A stretch of DNA of 64,000 nucleotides from Lachnospiraceae bacterium. GTDB lineage: Bacteria; Bacillota; Clostridia; Lachnospirales; Lachnospiraceae. The stretch is from positions 1 through 64,000 of the forward strand of contig JAFQUB010000056.1 in the NCBI GenBank assembly GCA_017408735.1. Direction: 5' to 3'. This document shows, in pieces, positions 18,969 through 26,600 of this stretch (its first letter is position 1; the number at the start of each line of letters is the position of its first letter). The notes beneath the pieces were generated by a model. The model was given only the letters and a program-made list of their open reading frames with translations, was not told the origin of the DNA and searched no databases. The translations under genes and the position numbers were made by a program.

Positions 18969-20435
18969 TTAAATATCCTCCTTTAATTCCCTTCTCAGAA
19001 TTTTCCCATTAGATGCTCTTGGTATTTTGTCAATGATTTCTGCCTTTCTTGGCAATTTATTGACTTCCATACGCTCTGACAAATATTTTAACAATAATGA
19101 TGTATCAAAATCCTCTGTATTTTCCACGGAAACAAATACCTTAGGTGCTTGTCCGCCCATATCGTCTTTCACAGGTACACAGGCACAATCCGTAACTCCC
19201 GGATACTCTCTTACAATGCTTTCAATTTCTTCCGGAGCAATTTTAATTCCGTTGTAATTAATCACATCATCCATTCTTCCCAAGATATACACATATCCCA
19301 TTTCATCGATATAGCCTAAATCACTGGTATAGATAAATCCATTTTGCATGGTCTGTTTGGTAAGCTCCTCTGCCTTTAAATATTCTTTCATATTCATACT
19401 GCCGGACACAGCCACCAGTCCCGGATTTTCCTTATTAGACTGAATTTCTTCTCTATTCTGATTTGTAATAATAAATTTTGCGTTTTTTGTAGGCTTTCCA
19501 ATACAGCCCTGTTTTCCTTTTTCCTGATTGAAATCTAAAATACAGGAACGTCCTGCTTCTGTAGAACCATAAAAATTATACAGTCTGCTATCCGGGAAAA
19601 GTTCACACAATTCTTCTTTTAAACCTTCCTCTAACGCAGCAGAACCGATTTCAATAAAGGCAATCTGCTTGCTGTATTCCTGTAATTTCTTTTTGGCAAT
19701 CTTCACAAGCACATTGGCTGCACTCGGGGATAAATCAAAGGCGTTCACCCCATAATTTTCCATCAGTTCAAATATTTTTTTTACACGCATTACGCCGTCG
19801 GTAATAATCATTGTACTTCCATTTAAAAGGTTGGCATAGCATGTCCTAAGAGCATGGGAATGGCTCAGCGGCATCGGTACCAATTCCACGTTATTTTTCG
19901 GCATTTGAGTACCATACACAATATTTTCCGCCACTGCCACATTGTTTTTATGAGTGATTACAATGCCCTTTGCTTTTCCTGTCGTCCCTGTGGAATACAA
20001 AATTTCTGCCACATTATCTTCTTTTGGAAGCTCTATCCGTTTCTCCGGTGTAGCACTACATGATTCGAAAAATTCTTTTTCCTTCACACAGGTAACCGGC
20101 ACTTCATAATCACCTCTGCATATAAAGCATTTCGCTTCTGTAACTTCTATAATCTCCGCTGCCCGTTCTTTTGCAACATTTTTTTCCAATGGCACAAACA
20201 CTGCACCCATCAAATGGCAGGCAAGCCCACAAATTAAAAAGTCTGCATTCTGAGTACATTCCACTGCAACTTTATCCTGCTGTTGTATTCCAAGTTTTTT
20301 TAATTTTTCTGCAATATCATTTATATGAATCCAAAACTCCCGATAAGTTAAGGCTTTTGTTTCATCTACAACGCATATTTTTTCAGGTGTATTCTTCCCG
20401 TGATATGCGACTGCTTCTATTATAGAACGAAACAT
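18969..20435 (-). CDS. acyl-CoA synthetase-like AMP-forming ligase
   Basis: This 488-residue enzyme belongs to the ANL superfamily. Its A3 loop is ILYSTGTTGKAKGIVITH, A5 is NFYGSTEAG, A7 is YTSDLGYIDEMG, the hinge is GRMDDVINYNG, and A10 has RASNGKILRREL with the catalytic lysine. It should adenylate a carboxylic acid and transfer it to a thiol (CoA or a carrier protein). It is the second adenylating enzyme of the locus and is placed directly before the ABC importer genes, suggesting that the imported compound is its substrate. The gene follows a 93-bp gap carrying an 8-3-8 direct repeat and its own promoter-like boxes. Confidence 0.92.
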   Translation of the reverse strand: MFRSIIEAVAYHGKNTPEKICVVDETKALTYREFWIHINDIAEKLKKLGIQQQDKVAVECTQNADFLICGLACHLMGAVFVPLEKNVAKERAAEIIEVTEAKCFICRGDYEVPVTCVKEKEFFESCSATPEKRIELPKEDNVAEILYSTGTTGKAKGIVITHKNNVAVAENIVYGTQMPKNNVELVPMPLSHSHALRTCYANLLNGSTMIITDGVMRVKKIFELMENYGVNAFDLSPSAANVLVKIAKKKLQEYSKQIAFIEIGSAALEEGLKEELCELFPDSRLYNFYGSTEAGRSCILDFNQEKGKQGCIGKPTKNAKFIITNQNREEIQSNKENPGLVAVSGSMNMKEYLKAEELTKQTMQNGFIYTSDLGYIDEMGYVYILGRMDDVINYNGIKIAPEEIESIVREYPGVTDCACVPVKDDMGGQAPKVFVSVENTEDFDTSLLLKYLSERMEVNKLPRKAEIIDKIPRASNGKILRRELKEDI

Positions 20436-20464
20436 ATGTTTTCTCCTTCCACATATTTTTCTAT

Positions 20465-20511
20465 ATTATGCCGGTTACTAAATATACGAACAAAATGTGA
20501 TAGAAATATGA
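20465..20511 (-). promoter_or_regulatory. promoter with 8-3-8 direct repeat before the acyl-ligase gene
   Basis: On the minus strand two copies of TCAYATTT separated by three bases (20504-20511 and 20493-20500) abut a candidate -35 TTGTTC (20488-20493). After 17 bp comes CATAAT (20465-20470). The 11-bp period is that of OmpR-family regulator sites. The same repeat is found at 23943-23961 and 25629-25647. Confidence 0.6.
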
Positions 20512-20528
20512 TGAAAATTTGTTTCTCC

Positions 20529-21377
20529 CTATATTTCCTGCTCTTTACAGTTCTTTAACAAAATCATCATTCCTTCTTTTTGAAGTCCTATATTTCCTTC
20601 TTCTATTGTAATTTTTTCTTCTCCGGAAACTCGTTTTTCAATTTCATATTTCTTCCACTGATATGTCTTTCCCTGATATTGAAGCTTCGGCGGCTCCATC
20701 ACCTTTAAAATGGAATAGTCCATGGCTCTTAGGAAAGCACTTATTTTCTCTGCACGCCATCCCAAATCTAAATACCCGCCATTTGGGCGCTCCCAGCTTT
20801 TGTGAAAGGAAATCTCTTTTGTTTTTTCCTGAGGTATTCTCTCTGCCGTTTTATTTATCACTTCTTGAAAAATTTCATCAAATGCTTCTTCGGCTGCCTG
20901 AATTTGTTTCTGGAACAGTTCATAGGCTGTGATGCTCTCGGAAAGTGTAATTTCTTTCCGGATTATAATATCCCCCTTGTCCACTTCTTTTTCCATATAG
21001 TGCCAGGTGATTCCACTGACCGGCTCCTGCTCAAAAATCGCCCAGCATTCTGCATTTCTTCCCGGGTGTTTTGGAAGCAGTGCCTGATGTAAATTAATGG
21101 CAGTGACGTTTTCCTTTTCCAGAATTTCTGCCGGCAGGATATATTCGTTGATTGCACTCACAAGAAGAATTTCTTCTGTTTCTTCCAAAAGAGTTTGAAA
21201 CACCTGCTGTTTCTTTTCGTGAAAATAAGGAATTCCAAGTTTTCCTGCCCTTGCTTCCATAAACATGGATTTCTTTTCTGCCATTTCAAACAACAGCACT
21301 TCTTTCCCTCTGTCTTTGGCATATCCTGCACAGTGAAGGGCAAGCTTTCCGGTTCCCAGTACATAAATCTTTTCCAT
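20529..21377 (-). CDS. formyltransferase-family enzyme (Fmt-like catalytic core)
   Basis: The 282-residue protein has an N-terminal GTGKLALHCAGYA nucleotide-like loop and the formyltransferase catalytic triad: N95 and H97 in INLHQALLPKHPGR, and D133 in VDKGDII. This core transfers formyl from 10-formyl-tetrahydrofolate to an amine. The rest departs from methionyl-tRNA formyltransferase, and the gene sits between an adenylation enzyme and an acyl-ligase. It therefore more likely formylates an amino group of the activated building block or an amino sugar, as free-standing or NRPS-linked formyltransferases do. It starts 1 bp after the adenylation enzyme gene stop. Confidence 0.85.
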   Translation of the reverse strand: MEKIYVLGTGKLALHCAGYAKDRGKEVLLFEMAEKKSMFMEARAGKLGIPYFHEKKQQVFQTLLEETEEILLVSAINEYILPAEILEKENVTAINLHQALLPKHPGRNAECWAIFEQEPVSGITWHYMEKEVDKGDIIIRKEITLSESITAYELFQKQIQAAEEAFDEIFQEVINKTAERIPQEKTKEISFHKSWERPNGGYLDLGWRAEKISAFLRAMDYSILKVMEPPKLQYQGKTYQWKKYEIEKRVSGEEKITIEEGNIGLQKEGMMILLKNCKEQEI

Positions 21378-21378
21378 G

Positions 21379-22893
21379 TTATCCCTCCAAAAACTGCTCT
21401 TTTAGCTTCATCCGGTCTATCTTTTCGTGAGCATTCATTGGCAGTTGCTGCATCCAGTGCATTTTGTTGGGACACATATATTTCGGAAGCTTTTCCTGAA
21501 GCTGTCTGAGCAATGCCCCATCTTCCGGCTGTTTGCTCTCATAAAATAATACGATTTTTTCCTGGGCTTTATCATAGATACAACAGCATTTTCTAATAAA
21601 TTCAATACTGTTTACATGAATTTCAATCTCTGACAATTCAATCCGGTGTCCCATATGCTTAATCTGATGGTCTTTTCTGGATGCAAATACCAGTTCATGG
21701 TTTTCATTATAGTAGCCTAAATCTCCGGTTCTATAAATCTTCTCTATATACAAGTCCTGCAACGGATTCTGGCAGAAGGCTTTTTCTGTTGCTTCCTTAT
21801 TATTATAATATCCCAGTGCAAGTGAAGAACCTGCTACACAGATTTCTCCGGTTTTCCCCGGGCATACTTCCTTGTCATCTTTACCCAAAAGCAGAATACC
21901 TGTATTTGGAAATGGCTTTCCAATAGGAAGGGTTTCTGTTTTTTCGAATTTTCGGTCCACTATATAATAGGTACAATTACATGTAATTTCTGTAGGTCCG
22001 TACAAATTCACAAAGGTGGTTTCCGGAAGCTTATCCTGCCAGTAATTCAACACCTTTATCGGCAATACTTCACCTGAAAACATGACACGCTTCAAAGAGG
22101 AAAGCTTTACCTTCTTCAAACCATTAAAGGAACACACCACACTCAGAGCCGATGCCGCCCAGATAATTGTGGTAATCTGATTCTGTTCCAGATATTCCAT
22201 CAACTTCTTTGGCATAACAAACATACTCTTTGGAGTAATATACATAGTTGCCTGATTTTTCAGTGTAAGATAAATATCCTTTACCGATACATCAAAATCA
22301 AATGGCGCCTGATTTGCAAATACCTCATCTTTATCAAAACCAAAAACTTTGGTAAACTGTTCTGCCATATCGATTACGGAACGATGGGAAATTGTAACCC
22401 CCTTTGGCACTCCGGTGGAACCGGAAGTAAACATAATATATAACGGATTGGTATCTATATGTATATCTCTCACTCTTTGCAGTTTCTCTGCATCAAGCTC
22501 ACTTTCCATCAATTCTTCCAGTATCAAAACTTTTCCCTGAAACTTAAGTTTCTCTATTCTTTCACAATCCTTTTTCTGTAAGATAATGCCCTGCGCCTTC
22601 GTCACCTGCAAGATGCTTTCCAGTCTTTTCTGAGGAAAATTTCTGTCCACCGGAACATAATAGCTTCCTGCATATACAATTCCAAAGAATGCAAGAAGAT
22701 TTTCCACATTTTTTTCATAAAGTACAACAACTGGTCCCTGCTCTTTTGTCTGATTTAAAATCCCGCTTCCAATGCGTTTTGCCATCTTTTCCACCTGTTC
22801 ATAAGACATTTTCTTATGAACATCCGCAAAGGCACACTTATCCGGCGCTTCTGCTTTTGCTTGTTCCAGATACTCTAACACATTACAAATCAT
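21379..22893 (-). CDS. DltA/NRPS-like amino acid adenylation enzyme
   Basis: This 504-residue ANL enzyme matches the size of DltA. Core motifs are A3 YIMFTSGSTGVPKGVTISH, A4 FDFDVSVKDIY with the aspartate that usually contacts an alpha-amino group, A5 NLYGPTEITCN, A7 YRTGDLGYYNEN and A10 NAHEKIDRMKLKEQ. It should activate an amino acid as AMP ester and load it on a carrier protein, most likely the one at 16145-16375. Whether the amino acid is D-alanine is not clear: DltA proper usually sits beside dltB, whereas here it is grouped with a PP-loop ATPase and a formyltransferase. Confidence 0.9.
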   Translation of the reverse strand: MICNVLEYLEQAKAEAPDKCAFADVHKKMSYEQVEKMAKRIGSGILNQTKEQGPVVVLYEKNVENLLAFFGIVYAGSYYVPVDRNFPQKRLESILQVTKAQGIILQKKDCERIEKLKFQGKVLILEELMESELDAEKLQRVRDIHIDTNPLYIMFTSGSTGVPKGVTISHRSVIDMAEQFTKVFGFDKDEVFANQAPFDFDVSVKDIYLTLKNQATMYITPKSMFVMPKKLMEYLEQNQITTIIWAASALSVVCSFNGLKKVKLSSLKRVMFSGEVLPIKVLNYWQDKLPETTFVNLYGPTEITCNCTYYIVDRKFEKTETLPIGKPFPNTGILLLGKDDKEVCPGKTGEICVAGSSLALGYYNNKEATEKAFCQNPLQDLYIEKIYRTGDLGYYNENHELVFASRKDHQIKHMGHRIELSEIEIHVNSIEFIRKCCCIYDKAQEKIVLFYESKQPEDGALLRQLQEKLPKYMCPNKMHWMQQLPMNAHEKIDRMKLKEQFLEG

Positions 22894-22896
22894 TGG

Positions 22897-23889
22897 TTAC
22901 ACTCCTATCCGCTGATAAAATCTTTCTTTTTCTTCTAAAGACAATTCCTGAAAATTCTTTCTGTCCTTTTCTAAAATTTCTTCCGCTTCTTCTATACTCA
23001 TTTCCCCCATTCTTACTAACACTGCCAGTTCTCCGGTTCTTACAGGATGTCCATGTTTTTGAATACTCATATATTCTGCCATGGCATGGGCAAAACAGTC
23101 TGCATGTCCACTGACGCCTTTTGGGCGCTGCCATCCAATGTTTTCTTCCAGAAATCTCATCGTTTCTTCTTCGCTCACTTTGTGATAAGCAAAATAAGAA
23201 ACTGCTTCAATGTCATTGATTTCTTTTAGATATTCTGTTTTTCCGGATTTCTCTGCTTTTTCTTCCAGTCCCCCAAACATCTGATGTTCAAAATCCTTTA
23301 AGTTTTTGGACGTTTCAAAAGGTTCTATCCTGTCCGTACTGTCTGCTGTCTGTAGAATCTGCCCTATGGTACGACCATTTACAATCATTGGTATTTTATT
23401 CTGATGTGCGAACAGATAACTGTAATAATGCATGTTATGAAAACACACAGAGCAGAAATTCTTCATCATTTTAGTACACATGGAATACTGTTTTCTGAGG
23501 ATTTCATCATTCATAGAAAATGTAATGTGGTCCACGTTCAGTTTAGATAATGCATTGGCAATATTGTCTTTTCCATACTGAGTAGAAAATCCATTATCAA
23601 AGGTGAATGCAAGCACCCGCATCTGATATTTTTTAGCTAATTGATAGATAATGTATGTGCTGTCTTTTCCGCCGCTGAATCCCACCAGGCAGTCATACTT
23701 TGCCTTGTTTTCTTTTGCTTTTTCTTTTGCTCTTTCTACTTTTTCCTGAAATTTCAGTTCCAAAGCAGCTTCATCGTGAAGCTCTGATTTGTGTTTTTCG
23801 TAAAAATTGCAATAATTACAAATACCTTTTTCATCAAATGTGATTTTTGTATAAGTTTCATTTAAACCACACTTTTTGCACTTCTTCAT
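22897..23889 (-). CDS. PP-loop (adenine nucleotide alpha-hydrolase-like) amidotransferase/thiolase-type enzyme
   Basis: The 330-residue protein has an N-terminal zinc-ribbon-like set of cysteines (C4, C7, C24, C27) and a PP-loop SGGKDS at 72-77, as in N-acetyl sugar amidotransferases (WbpG/PseA-like). It also has a cluster of further cysteines (SMCTKMMKNFCSVCFHN). The family uses ATP to adenylate a carbonyl or carboxyl group and replace oxygen by nitrogen or sulfur. Relatives include sugar amidotransferases and the thioamide-forming enzyme of closthioamide synthesis. It is the first gene of the dlt-like operon and starts 3 bp before the adenylation gene. Its reaction here is open. Confidence 0.85.
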   Translation of the reverse strand: MKKCKKCGLNETYTKITFDEKGICNYCNFYEKHKSELHDEAALELKFQEKVERAKEKAKENKAKYDCLVGFSGGKDSTYIIYQLAKKYQMRVLAFTFDNGFSTQYGKDNIANALSKLNVDHITFSMNDEILRKQYSMCTKMMKNFCSVCFHNMHYYSYLFAHQNKIPMIVNGRTIGQILQTADSTDRIEPFETSKNLKDFEHQMFGGLEEKAEKSGKTEYLKEINDIEAVSYFAYHKVSEEETMRFLEENIGWQRPKGVSGHADCFAHAMAEYMSIQKHGHPVRTGELAVLVRMGEMSIEEAEEILEKDRKNFQELSLEEKERFYQRIGV

Positions 23890-23942
23890 GTTCTAACCTC
23901 TTTTCTGTTTGCCTCGCCTAATGCAATCCAAATTTATAAGAT

Positions 23943-23961
23943 AAATGTGATAGAAGTATGT
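23943..23961 (-). promoter_or_regulatory. 8-3-8 direct repeat before the PP-loop gene
   Basis: On the minus strand the half-sites ACATACTT (23954-23961) and TCACATTT (23943-23950) lie three bases apart, 53 bp upstream of the PP-loop start codon. They match the repeats at 20493-20511 and 25629-25647. I see only a weak -35 and no clear -10, so dependence on an activator is plausible. Confidence 0.5.
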
Positions 23962-24043
23962 AACACTATTTAAAAAAGCCTTACGCCTGTAGCACTTAGA
24001 ACTTTTATCCCATAATTTGTCCCTTTTTTCAAATATATTACTC

Positions 24044-24422
24044 CTATGACCCGGAAGCATCTTTTCGCTGTCCGCCACCCATACCCATGTACTGAACAAT
24101 AATAGTAGCTGCATTTCCATCTTCATCCAAAACTATAGACACAGCATCTCCTTCCTGAGAATTGTCAGTATTTCCTTCCTGTCTTTCCATGCTCATTTTT
24201 TGTAATTACTGTATTTTCTGTAATTGTGATTGTCTGTTCCTCACCGGTTAAATCTAACATAGAAGTTTTTCGCCCTGTCCGTCCTCTGGTATTAAAATCC
24301 GTCACTTCTCCTAAAATGCCTTCTTTCGTCTGTTTTTCTGTGTCACTGTTCTATCCACATCCGGTAAATACAGATGCAGTCATCATAACTCCCATCAAAA
24401 TCGCAATATATCTTTTCTTCAC
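24044..24422 (-). pseudogene. broken copy of the MPEG-repeat lipoprotein gene
   Basis: Read from GTG 24422, the first codons give MKKRYIAILMGVMMTASVFT then GCG and a TAG stop. This is almost identical to the start of the intact lipoprotein at 25737-26471. Later pieces (TSMLDLTGEEQTITITENTV and VLDEDGNAATIIVQ-like) still match in shifted frames, while the Met-Pro-Glu-Gly repeat region is gone and the end matches again at 24044. The remnant is about half the length of the intact gene. The sequence past its end, including a decayed terminator around 23970-24010, also resembles the region after the intact gene. Confidence 0.88.
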
Positions 24423-24439
24423 ACTAAAACCTCCTCGTA

Positions 24440-24481
24440 TAATTTCTTTTCTTCCTCTACTACCAAAACTTTATATTTATT
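24440..24481 (-). pseudogene. response-regulator N-terminal remnant after the second SGNH gene
   Basis: Overlapping the stop of the SGNH copy 2 gene, the minus strand reads NKYKVLVVEEEKKL. This corresponds to the first residues of the intact regulator at 12832-13518 (NNCKVLVVEDEKKL). The ATG has been lost and homology stops after about 14 codons. The same order, SGNH gene overlapping regulator gene, is intact at 13.5 kb. The fragment is therefore a leftover of a duplicated operon rather than chance. Confidence 0.8.
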
Positions 24482-25535
24482 CTTTTTCACCCAAAGTTTC
24501 CAAATCCAGATAATATGGACAAGTGTCAAGAAAATCCGTTTCCACATTTTCGCCTGACTGATACCTGTTGTACACACTCACCAGTTCTTCACTAAATATT
24601 TCTGCTCCATACTTATTCAAATGTTTCTTATCTTCAAATTTATCATTGGTAAACAAAGCTTTCAATTCTTTATAATAGTTAAAGTCCCAAAACACAACAT
24701 CCTGTTCTTCTGCAAATTTCACAAAATAATCATGCATTTCAGAAATATCTCCATATGCCTGAATTGCATTTCCGCTCAATGGAACATATACCAAAATCAA
24801 TTCTATCTGATTTTCTTTGCAATATTCTACAATTCTAACTAATTGCTTCATATTTTGCTCTTTTATGCTTTTGGGTGAGAGCTTGCATTTTCCTTTCTCC
24901 AAGGTATTTATCTGTTCTTCTTTAAGCTTCTTTCTGTTTGCAATCATTCCTTTTGTCTTATAATTGCTATTAATGATTTTGCCCGATTTATATTCTTGGG
25001 ATAGCTTTACCTCTAAATTCTTCTGTATTGCAGAACCATCAAAATAATCCTCAACTCTGGCGGAGTATAAAAGTATATATGGCCATTCTTCCAGTGAGCA
25101 TCCGTGCAACAGGTAACTAAATTTACTATCTATTCCGTCTAAACGATTATATACATACGTTTTATACTCCGTTCCACCGTCTTTGTTCATCATAGTGGAC
25201 GGTGCTATTCCTAATATAACCGTTTCCACCGGATTCCTTTTCGCCATATCCTTAATCACTTCATAGGTACCATCCAAAGGTTGCGCACTACTTGCTGTGT
25301 TAAAACTTACCGTTCCCAATCCGCTGTCAATGATTTCAGGGTCAATCCCTCTTTGCACTGTGGATGTACCGCACAGTAAGGTTTCAATTTCTCCTGTTAA
25401 TGCTTTACGTTCTTTCGCAATGAATGGACCTGTTAAGTTATAAGGAGAATATAGAAACTGTACCACATTTTCATATACGAACAACACCGCCAAAATCAGC
25501 AGTATGCGGATACCTATTTTTTTAATATTGTGCAT
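24477..25535 (-). CDS. membrane-anchored SGNH/DltD-like protein, copy 2
   Basis: The 352-residue product is a clear paralogue of the protein at 13511-14572. The first 20 residues are nearly identical (MHNIKKIGIRILLILAVLF), the nucleophile region CGTSTVQRGID (S58) and the D302-x2-H305 pair are in the same positions, and similarity runs to the C-terminus (DFLDTCPYY). It is intact and has a good AGAAGGAG ribosome site, but here no MBOAT gene precedes it. It probably works with the same MBOAT protein, perhaps on another acceptor, or as a spare. It has its own promoter with the 8-3-8 repeat. Confidence 0.8.
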   Translation of the reverse strand: MHNIKKIGIRILLILAVLFVYENVVQFLYSPYNLTGPFIAKERKALTGEIETLLCGTSTVQRGIDPEIIDSGLGTVSFNTASSAQPLDGTYEVIKDMAKRNPVETVILGIAPSTMMNKDGGTEYKTYVYNRLDGIDSKFSYLLHGCSLEEWPYILLYSARVEDYFDGSAIQKNLEVKLSQEYKSGKIINSNYKTKGMIANRKKLKEEQINTLEKGKCKLSPKSIKEQNMKQLVRIVEYCKENQIELILVYVPLSGNAIQAYGDISEMHDYFVKFAEEQDVVFWDFNYYKELKALFTNDKFEDKKHLNKYGAEIFSEELVSVYNRYQSGENVETDFLDTCPYYLDLETLGEKE

Positions 25536-25601
25536 ATTTAACTCCTTCTGTCAGTTCGGTTTCAAGCACACCAAACTTCTCCTTCCATCGATTTCTTCAG
25601 C

Positions 25602-25647
25602 ATAATGCAGTTATGGATTATACAAAGCAAATATGATAAAAATATGG
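25602..25647 (-). promoter_or_regulatory. promoter with 8-3-8 direct repeat before SGNH copy 2
   Basis: On the minus strand CCATATTT (25640-25647) and TCATATTT (25629-25636) are three bases apart and overlap a -35 TTGCTT (25625-25630). After 17 bp follows CATTAT (25602-25607). The geometry is the same as before the acyl-ligase gene at 20.5 kb. Confidence 0.6.
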
Positions 25648-25665
25648 TGACATTTTTTCTTTCCG

Positions 25666-25704
25666 CAATAAAAAAGTCCTAAGTTTACCTCACTTAGAAC
25701 TTTT
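25666..25704 (-). terminator. terminator of the lipoprotein gene
   Basis: A 13-bp stem with one mismatch (25672-25684 with 25692-25704) is followed by a T-run on the minus strand, about 33 bp after the lipoprotein stop codon. A decayed version of the same element lies near 23970-24010. Confidence 0.8.
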
Positions 25705-25736
25705 ATCCCCTGATTTATTCTATTTTTCCCAAAATT

Positions 25737-26471
25737 TTATTCCTGTGACTGGGAAGCATCTTTTCCCTGTCCGCCGCCCATTCCCATGGACTGAACGATA
25801 ATTGTAGCTGCGTTTCCATCTTCATCTAACACAACAGACACTGTATCTCCTTCACTGATATCACTTAATGAAATGGTTTCTGTTGTCTGCTGTGGCATTT
25901 CTTTTTGTTCTGCATCTTCTTCTCCTTCAGAAGTTTCTGCATTTCTTTCCGGTCTTTCCATACTCATTTTAGTAATTACCGTATTTTCTGTAATCGTTAT
26001 TGTCTGTTCTTCACCTGTTAATTCTAACATAGAAGGTTTCTCACCCTGACCACCTTCCGGCATTTCCCCCTGTTCTCCATTTGGTGCTTCACCTTCCGGC
26101 ATTTCGCCTCGCTCACCCTCCGGCATTCCTTCCGGTGCTTCGCCTTCCGGCATCTCTCCCTGCTCTCCGTCCGGTTTTTCCATACCTCCCGGATTTCCGC
26201 CACCTTTTCTAGTACCAAGGGCAATAGTAATAGAATCTTCACCGATTGCTGTTACTTCACCTAAAATACCTTCTTCCCTTGGTACAGCTTCACCGTTACC
26301 ACCTTCTGTATCTTCTGCCACCTGTGCATCCGCAACCACATCGCCATCTTCCACTGCTTCTACGGTAGTATCCTGACCTGCACCCTCTGCGCTGTTACTC
26401 TGACCACAGCCTGTGAATACAGATGCAGTCATCATAACTCCCATTAATATTGCAATATATTTTTTCTTCAT
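25737..26471 (-). CDS. lipoprotein with Met-Pro-Glu-Gly repeats
   Basis: The 244-residue precursor has a signal peptide with lipobox VFTGCG (cysteine at about 22). A central low-complexity region of about 60 residues contains repeated units of the type GEMPEGEAP, flanked by two short conserved parts: ILGEVTAIGEDSITIALG, and ELTGEEQTITITENTVITKM followed by VSVVLDEDGNAATIIVQSMG. The flanking parts look like a small beta-rich (DUF5666-like) domain. It is anchored outside the cell membrane. Function is unknown; the acidic, methionine-rich repeats could bind cations. It is next to the dlt-like locus, has a weak 8-3-8 repeat upstream, and has a broken copy at 24044-24422. Confidence 0.75.
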   Translation of the reverse strand: MKKKYIAILMGVMMTASVFTGCGQSNSAEGAGQDTTVEAVEDGDVVADAQVAEDTEGGNGEAVPREEGILGEVTAIGEDSITIALGTRKGGGNPGGMEKPDGEQGEMPEGEAPEGMPEGERGEMPEGEAPNGEQGEMPEGGQGEKPSMLELTGEEQTITITENTVITKMSMERPERNAETSEGEEDAEQKEMPQQTTETISLSDISEGDTVSVVLDEDGNAATIIVQSMGMGGGQGKDASQSQE

Positions 26472-26526
26472 AAAATTTCTTCCTTTCTTTTCCAGTAATC
26501 ATTTTACCTTTTCTACTTTACTGCAA

Positions 26527-26545
26527 AATTGTGTTTAAGATGTGA
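26527..26545 (-). promoter_or_regulatory. weak 8-3-8 direct repeat before the lipoprotein gene
   Basis: On the minus strand TCACATCT (26538-26545) and ACACAATT (26527-26534) lie three bases apart, 56 bp upstream of the lipoprotein ATG. Relative to TCACATTT they carry one and two mismatches. It is listed because position and period match the three stronger sites of the locus. Confidence 0.35.
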
Positions 26546-26600
26546 ACTTTTTTCCAAAATTAAGTGTTTTATGATTTTCTAGCACTTTTAACTCTATTTT

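Noticed and set aside
20529..21377. Methionyl-tRNA formyltransferase (fmt)
   Set aside because: Only the catalytic core matches; it lies in a cluster with adenylation enzymes rather than beside def or rsmB, and the C-terminal part differs.
21379..22893. Calling the adenylation enzyme dltA and the locus a plain dlt operon
   Set aside because: Gene order and extra enzymes (PP-loop, formyltransferase, acyl-ligase, importer) differ from dltXABCD; D-alanine specificity cannot be read from the sequence.
23893..24513. Open frames of 77 and 95 codons on both strands after the PP-loop gene
   Set aside because: This stretch aligns with the lipoprotein gene and the regulator start as a decayed copy; the frames are accidental.
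13511..25535. Homologous SGNH genes as a site of an insertion sequence or integron
   Set aside because: No transposase, terminal inverted repeats or attachment sites were seen; the pattern fits tandem duplication with decay.
26024..26242. Repeat region of the lipoprotein as a CRISPR-like array or separate frame
   Set aside because: The repeats are in-frame coding repeats of MPEG type, with no constant-length spacers.
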